Assembly: GCA_036677805.1 (NCBI GenBank)
Contig: JAVBVS010000004.1
Span: 1-64,000 of the forward strand
Length of the DNA stretch: 64,000 nucleotides
Direction of reading: 5' to 3'
Origin: SIG78 sp036677805
GTDB lineage: Bacteria; Verrucomicrobiota; Lentisphaeria; Victivallales; Victivallaceae
The position numbers were made by a program, and so were the translations under genes. Below the pieces are notes generated by a model. That model worked only from the letters and a program-made list of their open reading frames with translations, ran no database searches and was not told where the DNA came from. This document shows, in pieces, positions 1 to 9,104 of the stretch; positions within the stretch are counted from its first letter, which is position 1, and every line of letters starts with the position of its first letter.

Positions 1-697
1 AATAGGTGATGTCGTCGATGGCTTCCATGAACTTCCAGTTCAACGCATTCATGGCGGCGTTGAGCGGGAGGCCCTTGACATGCCCGCCGAAATAGAGCAC
101 GTTGACCGCCGCCGGATGGTTGGATTTGCCGCCGTTGCCCCACCAGCTTGAGAGCGCGTTGTTGAAATCGAACCAGTAGGCGCCGCCGGGATTGTCGCGG
201 CCGACCAGCTGGCGCGCGGTGGTGTTGACCGTGCCGGCCGACAGCGCCGTGGCCCGGGCGGGATCCGGCCCCCACCAGATGTAGGAAATCTTGGCGGCAT
301 TGTCCCAGACTGCGGGCTTGGGCGTGAAATTCGAGGTATCGCTGGGACATTTGGCATAGCGTTCGAGCTGCTGCTGCTTGTCGCCGGGGACGGCCGAGTT
401 GTCGTAGGCCGAGCCGAGGTAGTCGCCGACGATCAGCTTGTAAATCGGGCTGTTGGGTTCATTGGTTGATGCGTCGTGATCATAGGAACCCTTGCCGTCG
501 ATGTAGAGTGAGACATAGCCTTGATTGGCGTCGGCGTACATGAAGTTGGCCAGTCCGATCTGCTTGAGTTTGTTGATACAGTTGGCGCTGCGGGCGCGTT
601 CGCGCGCCGCCGACAATGCCGGCAGCAGCATCGCCGCCAGAATCGCGATGATCGCGATTACAACCAACAATTCAATCAATGTGAAATGTTTCCGCAT
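1..697 (-). CDS. Prepilin-type secreted protein, C-terminus cut by window edge
   Basis: At least 232 residues, reading off the left edge. It begins MRKHFTLIELLVVIAII, a class III prepilin leader: a short basic stretch, the F/E processing region and a hydrophobic helix of about 20 residues, then an Ala/Arg-rich helix. The remainder is a globular domain with CPSD and FGGHVKG segments, typical of the secreted pilin-like proteins that are abundant in Lentisphaerota and Planctomycetes. Start chosen at the ATG at 697, preceded by AGGAAAGG. It follows the GntR/LacI regulator by 60 bp on the same strand, so they probably share a transcript. Substrate or structural role is unknown; such proteins sit in sugar loci rather than with pilus assembly genes. 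Residues 14-38 are almost identical at DNA level to the second copy at 3727. Confidence 0.85.
   Translation of the reverse strand, partial: MRKHFTLIELLVVIAIIAILAAMLLPALSAARERARSANCINKLKQIGLANFMYADANQGYVSLYIDGKGSYDHDASTNEPNSPIYKLIVGDYLGSAYDNSAVPGDKQQQLERYAKCPSDTSNFTPKPAVWDNAAKISYIWWGPDPARATALSAGTVNTTARQLVGRDNPGGAYWFDFNNALSSWWGNGGKSNHPAAVNVLYFGGHVKGLPLNAAMNALNWKFMEAIDDITY
584..658. repeat. Inverted near-identical DNA segment shared by the two prepilin genes
   Basis: Seventy-five bases here match 3784-3858 in opposite orientation with six differences and one uninterrupted 35-bp match. Codons 14-38 of the 1-697 gene correspond to codons 20-44 of the 3727 gene. Confidence 0.8.
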
Positions 698-757
698 TTT
701 CCCGTTCCTTTCCTGATATTTTGGGCTGCGAAAAAAGGTTTTCATGAAATCGCTTCC

Positions 758-1831
758 TTATTTCTTCCCCGGGCGGATCTGCGCCACGGAATCGCGTTTG
801 AGCAGAGTCGGCATAATCTGGCGGTGGAGGTTGAGCGGCTCGCCGTTCAACAGCGTATTGACACCCTCGAGCACGGCCCGGCCGACTTCTTCGGCCGGAT
901 AGCGCACCGTGCTCAGCGCCGGGTGCACGAATCCGGTATAGCAGCGATCGTCGAAACTGACTACGCTCATGTCGTCGGGCAGCCGGAGTTTTTCCCGCCG
1001 CGCAAGCTCGTAAAGCATCAGCGCCGTGAGGTCTTTGAAGCAGATCATCGCCGTTGCCTGCCGTTTGCGGTAAACCGTCAGAAAATCGCGGATAATGGCG
1101 AATTCATGCTGCCGGTCATTGACCGTTTCGGCCAGCAGCGTCAGTCCGTGCTCGTGAAGAAAATCGCGGGCGCCGCGGTAGCGGTCGCCGAATTCGTTGG
1201 CATAGTCGGGCAGACAGAGCGCCGCGCCGATGCGGCGGTGGCCGTTTTCATACAAGTACGCGGCGACGGCCCGTCCGGCGTTGTAGTTGTCGAGCGTGAT
1301 ATAATCGAAGACGTTGCTCTGCGCATTGATCAGGATCACCCCGCGGCAGCGGCTGCGGATGGTGAGCATGGCGCTTTCGTCGTATTCATTGCCGAAGGCG
1401 AGCACGACATCATCCGCCTTCACCATATCCGCAAACCCGCCCGGCAGTTTTTCGGCGAAACAAACCTCCAGTCCGGCCCGATCGTCGAGTCCGGCGCGCA
1501 TGGTTTCGAAAATCGTCCGGTAGATCGGACTCTCGTACATGATGAAGGAGATCAGCGCCACCACCCGGGCGGCGCCGGATCGGGAAACGCCTTCGATCTT
1601 CTGCAGCGCGGCTTCGGCCACGTAGGCCCCGCGTCCCTGCCGCTCGAGGATGCCGTCGGCGAAGAGCCCGGACAGGGCTTCGCGCACCGTGTTGCGGCTG
1701 ACCGCGAACCGTTCGCTCAGGTCGCGTTCGGCGGGCAGCCTGGAGCCGACGGGATAGATGCCGCGCCGGATGTTCTCCAACACCTGCTCCGCCAACGCGG
1801 AATGTTTGTAATGAACCTTGGCTTCAACCAT
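758..1831 (-). CDS. GntR-type regulator with LacI-like sugar-binding domain
   Basis: 357 residues. Residues about 8-72 form a winged-helix GntR DNA-binding domain (RLPAERDLSERFAVSRNTVR, then LERQGRGAYV). Residues about 85-345 resemble the periplasmic-binding-protein-like effector domain of LacI/GalR regulators, including DDMSVVSFDD and HPALSTVRYPAEEVG. It probably senses a sugar or oligosaccharide released by the neighbouring hydrolases; the ligand is unknown. The frame stays open upstream to 1948, but the ATG at 1831 is preferred because it begins just before the HTH domain and a near-perfect sigma-70 promoter lies at 1877-1905, inside the longer frame. An inverted repeat overlaps that promoter, which suggests autoregulation. 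Divergent from the plus-strand sugar genes. Confidence 0.88.
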   Translation of the reverse strand: MVEAKVHYKHSALAEQVLENIRRGIYPVGSRLPAERDLSERFAVSRNTVREALSGLFADGILERQGRGAYVAEAALQKIEGVSRSGAARVVALISFIMYESPIYRTIFETMRAGLDDRAGLEVCFAEKLPGGFADMVKADDVVLAFGNEYDESAMLTIRSRCRGVILINAQSNVFDYITLDNYNAGRAVAAYLYENGHRRIGAALCLPDYANEFGDRYRGARDFLHEHGLTLLAETVNDRQHEFAIIRDFLTVYRKRQATAMICFKDLTALMLYELARREKLRLPDDMSVVSFDDRCYTGFVHPALSTVRYPAEEVGRAVLEGVNTLLNGEPLNLHRQIMPTLLKRDSVAQIRPGKK

Positions 1832-1864
1832 GATAATACCGTAAAAGAACCAAGCCGTTTTTCT

Positions 1865-1887
1865 TTTGGTACCTATATTATACCAAA
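1865..1887. promoter_or_regulatory. Candidate operator TTTGGTA-N9-TACCAAA
   Basis: A perfect 7-bp inverted repeat (1865-1871 and 1881-1887) that covers the -10 box of the regulator promoter. The position and symmetry suit autorepression by the dimeric GntR/LacI-type product of the gene. Binding is inferred. Confidence 0.6.
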
Positions 1888-1905
1888 TTATTTGAATAAT
1901 GTCAA
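1877..1905 (-). promoter_or_regulatory. Sigma-70 promoter of the GntR/LacI regulator
   Basis: On the minus strand, TTGACA (1900-1905) and TATAAT (1877-1882) are separated by exactly 17 bp, a full consensus match. Transcription would start near 1870, about 40 nt before the ATG at 1831. Confidence 0.8.
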
Positions 1906-2143
1906 GAGCCGAAGTGAAAAAAGTTTGAAAAAAGCCGGATTGAGGCATTTGCCCGGGCGGGGTGCCGGAGAGTCCACCATGGCGGCGGCCGGATGAAGGC
2001 GGGCACGGATATCGCCGGGCGAAAATCTCAACTTTGTAGGATCATACTATTTTCCGAGAGAATTGATCTATGAGTTTGTCGTTTTTTGTGGTATTATTGA
2101 TAGTGACACGAATGGCGAAGGCTTTATCCCGAGGAAGAAAACG

Positions 2144-3691
2144 ATGAATCATTTGAATTTCGAAGAATATCTCGACAAGGTCCGGGGCTGCTGGGCCGGC
2201 AAGAACATCGGCGGGACGCTCGGCGCGCCGATGGAAGGCGAGATGAAGACCCACAACGTCACATTTTACACCCAGGAACTCAACGGCATCCCCGCGCCCA
2301 ACGATGACCTCGATTTGCAGCTGATCTGGCTGGCGGCGGTCGAGACCCGGGGGCTGGAACAGCTCTCGCCGCGGCTCATGGGCGAATTCTGGGACCACAT
2401 CATCGCGCCGTGCGGCGAGTACAACAACTGCCGGCTCAACATCGACAATGGCCTGCTGCCGCCCTTGTCCGGCGCGGTCAACAACGATCGCCTCAAATAC
2501 AGCAACGGCGCTTGGATCCGCAGTGAAATCTGGGCCTGTCTGTGTCCGGGCGCGCCCGATGAAGCGATCCGCTACGCCTATATCGACAGCTGCGCCGATC
2601 ATTGCCTCGAAGGCATTTATGCCGAAATGTTCACCGCCGCGCTGGAAGCGGCCGCCTTCCTTGAAAGCGATTTCCGGAAGCTCATCGCCATTGCGCTCGG
2701 CAAAGTTCCGACCGATTCCAAACTGGCCGCGGCGGTTCAGCTGGTGCTCAAGCGCCACAAGGACGGCGATGATTGGCTGACGGTACGGAACGCGGTGATG
2801 AAAACTGTCGACATCGAAGATTACCGGGCGGCGGTCAATCTCGCCTTTGTCGCCATCGGATTGCTCTACGGCGACGGCGATTTCGGCAAGTCGATCTGCA
2901 CCGCGGTCAATTGCGGCGACGACACCGACTGCACCGGCGCGACGGTCGGAGCGATTTACGGGATTGTTCACGGACGACAGGCGATTCCGGAAAAGTGGCT
3001 CGCGCCGATCGGTGAATCGATCAGCACCATCTGCATCAGCCATTTCGGATTCAATTACATCTACGGGTTGCCCAAGACGCTCGAAGCGCTGAGTTTGCGG
3101 GTGGCCCGGGCGGCGCTGGCCTCGGCGGCCAATCCGCTGCATCTCCAGTTGATGGCGGAACCCACGATCATCGAACCGGCGTACCGCGATCGTCTGAGCT
3201 GCGATGAAGCGGCCAAACGAATCTGGGCGCTGCCGCTTTACTATCTTGAATTCGACCTCGGCTATGCGGTTCTGCGGGTGGAGTACGTCGACGGGCCGAT
3301 CTGCACGCCGGGCGGCCCGTGCCGGCTGAGGTTCACCATCGGCGATTTGATTCCGGTCAACGTCCAGGTGAGTTTTCGCTGGAAGAACCTGCCGCCGGAG
3401 TGGAAGGCCATGCCGGAAATGCTGACGTTGTGCAACCGCTCCGACAGCGATACCACCATCGACGCCGCGCTCATGGTCGGTGAAATGACCGAAACGATGA
3501 CTTATCTTGAGCTGGAGATTGAACTGCTCGGCCGCCGGGCGCGGCAGATCCGGCTGATTCCCGTCCAGAAGGCCGGAACGGTGTTTTATCCGGTGGGTCT
3601 GGAAGGTGAAAAGCCCTATCGCCACCGGATCAAAACCGAAGCCGCCAAGCGTGACGGTCTGCGCTTGACCAACATGATTCCACAACTTTGA
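2144..3691 (+). CDS. ADP-ribosylglycohydrolase-family protein
   Basis: 515 residues. The N-terminal two thirds show the ADP-ribosylglycohydrolase fold (DraG/ARH family): RGCWAGKNIGGTLGAP near the start, a DDLDLQ acidic patch, and the metal-site motif CGDDTDCTGATVGA around residue 255-270. The last 170 or so residues look like a separate beta-rich domain. Family members cleave N- or O-glycosidic bonds of ADP-ribose, but the sub-group found in sugar-degradation loci of Bacteroidota, Lentisphaerota and Planctomycetes may act on other glycosides. Context (glycosidases, prepilin-like proteins) favours a carbohydrate role; this is inference. Start taken at the ATG at 2144 with GAGGAAG upstream, rather than the open frame from 2063. 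Head of an apparent operon running to 9060. Confidence 0.82.
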   Translation: MNHLNFEEYLDKVRGCWAGKNIGGTLGAPMEGEMKTHNVTFYTQELNGIPAPNDDLDLQLIWLAAVETRGLEQLSPRLMGEFWDHIIAPCGEYNNCRLNIDNGLLPPLSGAVNNDRLKYSNGAWIRSEIWACLCPGAPDEAIRYAYIDSCADHCLEGIYAEMFTAALEAAAFLESDFRKLIAIALGKVPTDSKLAAAVQLVLKRHKDGDDWLTVRNAVMKTVDIEDYRAAVNLAFVAIGLLYGDGDFGKSICTAVNCGDDTDCTGATVGAIYGIVHGRQAIPEKWLAPIGESISTICISHFGFNYIYGLPKTLEALSLRVARAALASAANPLHLQLMAEPTIIEPAYRDRLSCDEAAKRIWALPLYYLEFDLGYAVLRVEYVDGPICTPGGPCRLRFTIGDLIPVNVQVSFRWKNLPPEWKAMPEMLTLCNRSDSDTTIDAALMVGEMTETMTYLELEIELLGRRARQIRLIPVQKAGTVFYPVGLEGEKPYRHRIKTEAAKRDGLRLTNMIPQL

Positions 3692-3726
3692 ATGGATTGC
3701 CATCAAACCGAAAGGGACTCGAGAAA

Positions 3727-4476
3727 ATGAAAAAAAGAATCGTTTCCGCTCGCCGCTTTACGCTCATAGAACTCCTGGTCGTCATCGCAATCATCGCGAT
3801 TCTGGCGGCGATGCTGCTGCCGGCTTTATCCGCGGCCCGCGAACGCGCCCGCAGCGCGAGTTGCATTTCCAAACTCAAGCAGATCGGGTTGGGCGCCTCC
3901 ATGTACGGCAACGACAGCAAGGGCTGGCTTCCCGGTCAAACTCACGATTGTTGCAGCGGTCATTATGTCTATGGAAATTATGCGCATCAGGATGGGCCTC
4001 AATATCCGGTTTTGAGTTACAGCCTTTATTCCGGAGCCTATCTCGGCATCAATCCGCCCGCCAGCATCGACTGGCAGACCGACTGGCGCCAGTTCAAGGA
4101 AACTTATCTGATCTGTCCGAGCGATTCGCGGACCCTGGCCGTGGACAATCAGTTCATCAGCTATGGCATGGTCTACTATGATCTGCCGATGGCGAAAGCG
4201 CATTACTCCGGCTATGCCGCCAACGTGGAAGACCTGCCGCGCATGCTGATCGGCAAAGACCGTCCGGACAACGCCATCGTGATGGACGTATTTCCGTGCA
4301 ATCAGTTCAAATCTACCGCCAGTGCGGTCGTCGCCGATTACAACCATCCGGAAATGGTCAATTCGCTGGCGCTGGGCGGACACGTCAAAACCACCACGCT
4401 GAAGAAGTCCGCGGCTGCCGGTTCCGCCGAAGCCGCCGACGCCATCTGCAAATACATCGACGGGATTGAGCGATAA
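3727..4476 (+). CDS. Prepilin-type secreted protein, second copy
   Basis: 249 residues. After a basic tail it carries RRFTLIELLVVIAII, a prepilin leader that prepilin peptidase would cut and methylate, then the hydrophobic helix and an SAARERARSASC segment. The C-terminal part has CPSD and LALGGHVKTT segments resembling the first copy at 1-697. The frame is open from a TTG at 3688, but the ATG at 3727 directly precedes the leader and gives a normal short pre-sequence. It lies 35 bp after the ADP-ribosylglycohydrolase-family gene and 54 bp before the DUF4838 gene, so it is embedded in the sugar operon. It may be a surface-displayed binding or scaffolding protein for polysaccharide; this is not demonstrated. 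Confidence 0.85.
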   Translation: MKKRIVSARRFTLIELLVVIAIIAILAAMLLPALSAARERARSASCISKLKQIGLGASMYGNDSKGWLPGQTHDCCSGHYVYGNYAHQDGPQYPVLSYSLYSGAYLGINPPASIDWQTDWRQFKETYLICPSDSRTLAVDNQFISYGMVYYDLPMAKAHYSGYAANVEDLPRMLIGKDRPDNAIVMDVFPCNQFKSTASAVVADYNHPEMVNSLALGGHVKTTTLKKSAAAGSAEAADAICKYIDGIER

Positions 4477-4530
4477 CCAGACCGCGGCCCGGTTTTCGGC
4501 CGGACTTGCCGGACTAAGAAGGAATATGAG

Positions 4531-7392
4531 ATGAACGTAAGAAAATTATGGCCGGCCGTACTGCTGGCGGTCTGGGGCGGTCTGCTGCCGGCCCTGGAAA
4601 TCAGTTCCGGGTGTCCGATCGTGCTGCCGTCGAACCCCACTCCGCCGGAACAGTACGCCGCGGAAATGACGGCCCGGGTGCTGAGCCGGAGCCTTGGCGG
4701 AAAGTTCCCGGTGGTCGCATCGGCCGCCGCGCCACGGAGAACGGGACCGGCGATTCTGATCAATCCGGCGCCGGGAAAGGACGCCTGCGGCCTGGAAGAG
4801 TGGACGCTCCGGGTCGATCCGGCAAAAAACATCGTGATTGGCGGCAATCGGATGCGCGGCGTACTGTACGGCGCCTATGAATTTCTGGAACGTTATGCCG
4901 GATATCGGCATCTGGCATTGGATTGCGAAATGATCCCGTCCCGGCGGTCGATCACAGTGCCGGACGATCTGGATTTGAAGGGCCGGCCGTTCTTTCCATA
5001 TCGGCGGGTATCGATGGGGATATGGGGGGAAACCTTCAAGCATTCGCAATTCCTCAGCCACAATCGCCAGCTCAACGACAGCAGCGCGCCGCGGTGGGGG
5101 TATTGCCGCTTTACCGGTTCGCCGGGCAGCTGCCACACCTTCTGGCAATATTCCGCCGATTTTCCTCAAGGGCACGATGAGTATTTTTCGCTGGGCGCCG
5201 ACGGCCGCCGCCAGAAGCCGGTCAACGGACTCGGTCCCGGCCAGATGTGTCTTTCCAATCCCGAGGTCCGGACGCTGGTCGCCGCCGGCATTATCCGGCA
5301 TATCAAGGCGGACCGGGAAAAAACCGACCGCGAAACACCGGGCGCGCCTTATTACTCCATCTACGATTTGTCGCAAAACGACAATACCGACTATTGCCGT
5401 TGTCCCGGCTGTGAAGCGTTGGCGGCGCGTTACGGCGGCCAGTCGGGCGCGATGCTCGACTTCGTCAATGCCGTGGCGCGCGAAGTGGGCAGGCTCTACC
5501 CGGAGGTCATGATTCAAACCTTCGCCTATCAATATACGCTGCCGCCGCCGAAAAATATCAAAGCGGAGCCCAATGTGATGATCTGCATCGCCAACATGGG
5601 AACGGAATGGTCGAACGGCGGATGGCGTGAATCGATGCGCAGTCTGAACCATCCGAGCAACCGGAAAGCGCTGGAACTGCTGGAAGCGTGGGCCGGCGTC
5701 AGCGACCATCTGGAAATCTGGGATTACGGCCTGCTCTACCACGACAGCTTTCCTTCGCCGCAGGTGATGGTTCGGGCTCTGTTTGACAATTTCAAAGTCT
5801 ACCGGCGTCTCGGCGTCAAGCATGTGTATTACGAATCCGAGGTTTTCGTGCGCCTGCTCGAACCGCAGAATTTCTGCGATCTCAAGAACTACGCCTATGC
5901 CAGATTGTCCATTGATCCCGATCTTGACGGCGAAGCGTTGATCGGCGAGTTCATGACCGGATATTTCGGTCCGGCGGCGCCGCCGATGCTGGCGCTGCTC
6001 AACGAACTCGAAAAACGCCAGAATGCCGAGCCCGGCGATTTCGGCGCCAAACCGGTGCAGATGCGCGAATATCTCGATGCCGGGTTGTTCCTGAAAGCGG
6101 AGGAATTGTTGACCGAAGCCGAACAACTCGCCGCCGGCCATCCCGAAATTCTGGCGCGGATCGGACAGGAACGCTATGCGTTTGATTTCGCCCGGCTCAA
6201 GTTGGAGGACAAGCTCTTTCCCAGGCATGATTTTCCGGTCTCCCGGGAAGAGACCATTGCCCGGCTGAAGCGCGCGTCACGGTATCTCTGTGAAAAATAT
6301 TTCGCGCCGGATTATTACGATCCGATGTTGGCCCGTGATCGCATGATCGAACGCGACGCGACGCGGATCTCGCTGTTGTCCGATTCCGGCGCTATCCCGG
6401 ATCAATTCAAAACGCTCACCGTGGTCGCCGACTACCCCTGGCAGACCATGGTCACGGGGGTCAACGACCATATGACCATCGAATCCGATCCCGAAGCATA
6501 TGGCGGCAAAACCGCCCGCTACCTCGGGTTCGGAGAATATGGCGATCATACCAAACCCTTTGAGTTCGGGATTTACGATCAGGCAAATGACAAGCACCTC
6601 GGCCGTCTGGAAATTCCGCGCAGTGAAGTGCCGGCCGATGAAAAATATCATTGGTATACGCTGGAAAATGTCCGGATGACCTCGGCCAAATGCCGGATGT
6701 GGGCGCACTGGAGCTGGCATGCGACACCCGCGGACATCAGCGGGGTGTTCAATCCGCTGGAACCGGACCGGCGGTATGATTTTCACTTCTCGCTCAAATT
6801 GACCGGACCCGATTATGTGCCGGGGTCGACTTCGAAAAATAGCTGTTCGATCGATCGGATCATCGTCACGCGATCGCCCGAGATCAAGCCGCCGCCATTG
6901 CCGAAAGAGCTGGCCGGGATTGAAGTGGTCCGGGACTTTACCTGGCCGGATTTCACCATGCCTTCCGGCGGTTGCGTATTGGTCCGGGATGACGATGCCG
7001 CGCTGGGCAAGGCGGCGCAGTACATCTGCGCCAGTCCGGAATATGCGGAGAAGCCCTTTGCTTTTGGTGCCTACGACAATAAAACCGGAAAGATCCTGGC
7101 GTCGAAAATGCTCGACGCCGCGGAAACGCCGCAGGACGGCAAGTATCACTGGTACAGGCTGTCCGGCGTCCGGCTGACGCCCGATGTCCGTTTCTTCGGC
7201 CACTGGGACTGGAAGCTGACGCCGATGGATCTGAATACGGCATTCAATCCGGAACATCCGGAAAGAGTCTGTGACATCTATTTGTCGGCCAAGCTGGAGG
7301 ATGGCGCCTTTGTCAAGGGGACCGGCCGGCCGGGCAAGGCTTCGATCGACCGGGTGATCGTCGTATTGTCGAAACCCGGGAAAAAGCAGTAG
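4531..7392 (+). CDS. Secreted DUF4838 protein with duplicated C-terminal module
   Basis: 953 residues. The N-terminus MNVRKLWPAVLLAVWGG is a signal peptide. Residues about 30-140 resemble the N-terminal beta/alpha domain that precedes GH67/GH20-type catalytic domains; about 140-600 match the DUF4838 TIM-barrel-like family (IYDLSQNDNTDYCRCPGC, then ANMGTEWSNGGW). Two related modules of about 150 residues follow (about 625-780 and 793-947): both contain KYHWY, an HWxW motif (HWSWHAT, HWDWKLT), an FNP motif and a closing SIDRxIV strand. They are probably carbohydrate-binding, which is inference. DUF4838 proteins are common in polysaccharide loci, but the substrate is unknown. Start ATG at 4531 follows an AAGAAGGA ribosome site. 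It sits mid-operon between a prepilin-like protein and a GH78-like enzyme. Confidence 0.8.
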   Translation: MNVRKLWPAVLLAVWGGLLPALEISSGCPIVLPSNPTPPEQYAAEMTARVLSRSLGGKFPVVASAAAPRRTGPAILINPAPGKDACGLEEWTLRVDPAKNIVIGGNRMRGVLYGAYEFLERYAGYRHLALDCEMIPSRRSITVPDDLDLKGRPFFPYRRVSMGIWGETFKHSQFLSHNRQLNDSSAPRWGYCRFTGSPGSCHTFWQYSADFPQGHDEYFSLGADGRRQKPVNGLGPGQMCLSNPEVRTLVAAGIIRHIKADREKTDRETPGAPYYSIYDLSQNDNTDYCRCPGCEALAARYGGQSGAMLDFVNAVAREVGRLYPEVMIQTFAYQYTLPPPKNIKAEPNVMICIANMGTEWSNGGWRESMRSLNHPSNRKALELLEAWAGVSDHLEIWDYGLLYHDSFPSPQVMVRALFDNFKVYRRLGVKHVYYESEVFVRLLEPQNFCDLKNYAYARLSIDPDLDGEALIGEFMTGYFGPAAPPMLALLNELEKRQNAEPGDFGAKPVQMREYLDAGLFLKAEELLTEAEQLAAGHPEILARIGQERYAFDFARLKLEDKLFPRHDFPVSREETIARLKRASRYLCEKYFAPDYYDPMLARDRMIERDATRISLLSDSGAIPDQFKTLTVVADYPWQTMVTGVNDHMTIESDPEAYGGKTARYLGFGEYGDHTKPFEFGIYDQANDKHLGRLEIPRSEVPADEKYHWYTLENVRMTSAKCRMWAHWSWHATPADISGVFNPLEPDRRYDFHFSLKLTGPDYVPGSTSKNSCSIDRIIVTRSPEIKPPPLPKELAGIEVVRDFTWPDFTMPSGGCVLVRDDDAALGKAAQYICASPEYAEKPFAFGAYDNKTGKILASKMLDAAETPQDGKYHWYRLSGVRLTPDVRFFGHWDWKLTPMDLNTAFNPEHPERVCDIYLSAKLEDGAFVKGTGRPGKASIDRVIVVLSKPGKKQ

Positions 7393-7410
7393 ATTCAGGA
7401 GGACGCGTTG

Positions 7411-9060
7411 ATGGTGGAGTTTCTGGATCGGCGGTTTCGGCGTTATCAATCGCCGGTACGCATTGTCGCCGCCTGCGGGGCGGTCAATCCCGCGGTGTTG
7501 CTGGCACGGGCCGGATTGCAGCCTTCGACTCAGGCGCGCACCGGAACCTGTCTGCCGCCGGGCGGGACGTTGCTTCTGGATTACGGTTGCGAATATTTCG
7601 GCGGGGTGCGTCTGATTACCGGGTATACCGGCAGTGATTTTCAGCATGAAGCGCCTTACCGGATCAGGCTTACCCTCGGCGAATCGGTTTCCGAGGCGCT
7701 GGGGACGCCCGACAATCAACACGCGATTCACGATTTCACCGGTGTCGCGCTGCCCCCTATGGGACGGGCGGAATTCGGCCAGAGCGCGTTCCGGTTCGTC
7801 CGCCTCGAGAACCTCGAATCGGAGCGATCGTTCGAATTGCTCGAGGCATCGCTGGCGGCGACCGGACTCGATCTGGAGCATCGCGGCCGCTTCGAATCCG
7901 ACGATCCGCGGCTGAACGACATCTGGCGCGCCGCGGGGCGCACCGTACATTTGTGCATGCAGGAGAAGCTCTGGGACGGCGCCAAGCGCGACCAGCTGGT
8001 ATGGATGGGAGACATGCACCCGGAGCTGATGGCGATTGCCGCGATTTTCGGCAAGGTGCCGGTGGTCGAACAAAGCATGGATTGCGTCCGCGACGAAACT
8101 CCGCTGCCGGAATTCATGAACCGGATGCCGGGTTACTCGCTGTGCTGGGTGCTCTGCCAATATGATTGGTTCCGCCATTACGGCGACCGGGAGTATCTGG
8201 AAAAACAGCGAAGCTATCTCAATGGACTGCTCGATCTGTTCTGCCGCAAGGTCGAAGACCATGAGGCGCGTTTCATTGAACACAATACCTTCATCGATTG
8301 GGCGCATGCCGAGGAATACGACATGACCGCAGGCGGTTTTCACGCCCTGATGGTCCGGGGGCTGGCGGCGGGCCGCGAACTGGCGCTGATTCTGGATGAA
8401 TCGGCTCTGTCCGGCCGGCTGGAGCGGGCATTGGCGCGGCTGCGGCATTGGCCGGTGAACTGCGGCGCAGCCAAATCCGTCTGTGCCGCCCGGGTGCTGG
8501 CGGGATTGGAAGAGCCGGGCGCGGCCAATGCAAACAAGTTGAGCCGCGAGCCGCTGCGGGGCATGTCGCCGTTTCACGGACTCAACCTGTTGGAGGCGCG
8601 GGCATTGGCCGGGGATGAACCCGGGTGTCTGGCTTTGGTCCGCGATTACTGGGGGGCGATGCTCGACCTCGGGTCGACTACGTTCTGGGAACATTTCGAC
8701 GTCGACTGGATTCACGACGGCGGGCGGATTGACGAATTGCCCGATCCCCGGCTTCACGACATTCATCGGGAATACGGGCGCTGCTGTTTTCGGGGCTGGC
8801 GCAACAGCCTCTGTCACGGCTGGGGCGCCGGCGTCGCCGCATTCATGAGCCGCTACATTCTCGGATTCAACATCATGGAGCCCGGCTGCCGCCGGATGGC
8901 GATCGTGCCGCATCTGGGGCATCTTCGCGAAGTTGCCGGATCGCTGCCGACGCCTTATGGCGACATCCGGGTACGCCATGCCCGGCGACCGGACGGTTCC
9001 GTGGCGACCGAAATCGATGCCCCCGGTGAAATCGCCGGCACCGCATTTTCGGCGCGGTGA
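7411..9060 (+). CDS. GH78-like alpha-L-rhamnosidase family protein
   Basis: 549 residues, cytoplasmic by the lack of a signal peptide. An N-terminal beta-sandwich (about 1-165) is followed by an (alpha/alpha)6 barrel with MQEKLWDGAKRDQLVWMGD near residue 185, the place of the catalytic acidic residues in GH78 enzymes, and a short C-terminal beta domain with a GWGAGVAAF segment before it. It is shorter than classical GH78 rhamnosidases (about 900 residues), so hydrolysis of an alpha-L-rhamnoside is likely but the specificity is open. AGGAGG at 7397-7402 serves either a TTG at 7408 or the ATG at 7411; the 8-bp spacing favours the ATG. It lies 18 bp after the DUF4838 gene, apparently the last gene of that operon. 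Confidence 0.78.
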   Translation: MVEFLDRRFRRYQSPVRIVAACGAVNPAVLLARAGLQPSTQARTGTCLPPGGTLLLDYGCEYFGGVRLITGYTGSDFQHEAPYRIRLTLGESVSEALGTPDNQHAIHDFTGVALPPMGRAEFGQSAFRFVRLENLESERSFELLEASLAATGLDLEHRGRFESDDPRLNDIWRAAGRTVHLCMQEKLWDGAKRDQLVWMGDMHPELMAIAAIFGKVPVVEQSMDCVRDETPLPEFMNRMPGYSLCWVLCQYDWFRHYGDREYLEKQRSYLNGLLDLFCRKVEDHEARFIEHNTFIDWAHAEEYDMTAGGFHALMVRGLAAGRELALILDESALSGRLERALARLRHWPVNCGAAKSVCAARVLAGLEEPGAANANKLSREPLRGMSPFHGLNLLEARALAGDEPGCLALVRDYWGAMLDLGSTTFWEHFDVDWIHDGGRIDELPDPRLHDIHREYGRCCFRGWRNSLCHGWGAGVAAFMSRYILGFNIMEPGCRRMAIVPHLGHLREVAGSLPTPYGDIRVRHARRPDGSVATEIDAPGEIAGTAFSAR

Positions 9061-9104
9061 ACGAAATTTCGGCCGGTTTCCGGGGTCGGACCGGGATTAC
9101 GGAC

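Noticed and set aside
521..1996. 491-codon plus-strand frame opposite the regulator and the prepilin start
   Set aside because: It crosses two real minus-strand genes and the consensus promoter at 1877-1905.
6277..8979. 900-codon minus-strand frame opposite the DUF4838 and GH78-like genes
   Set aside because: It spans two convincing plus-strand genes and their intergenic gap, and has no protein family signature.
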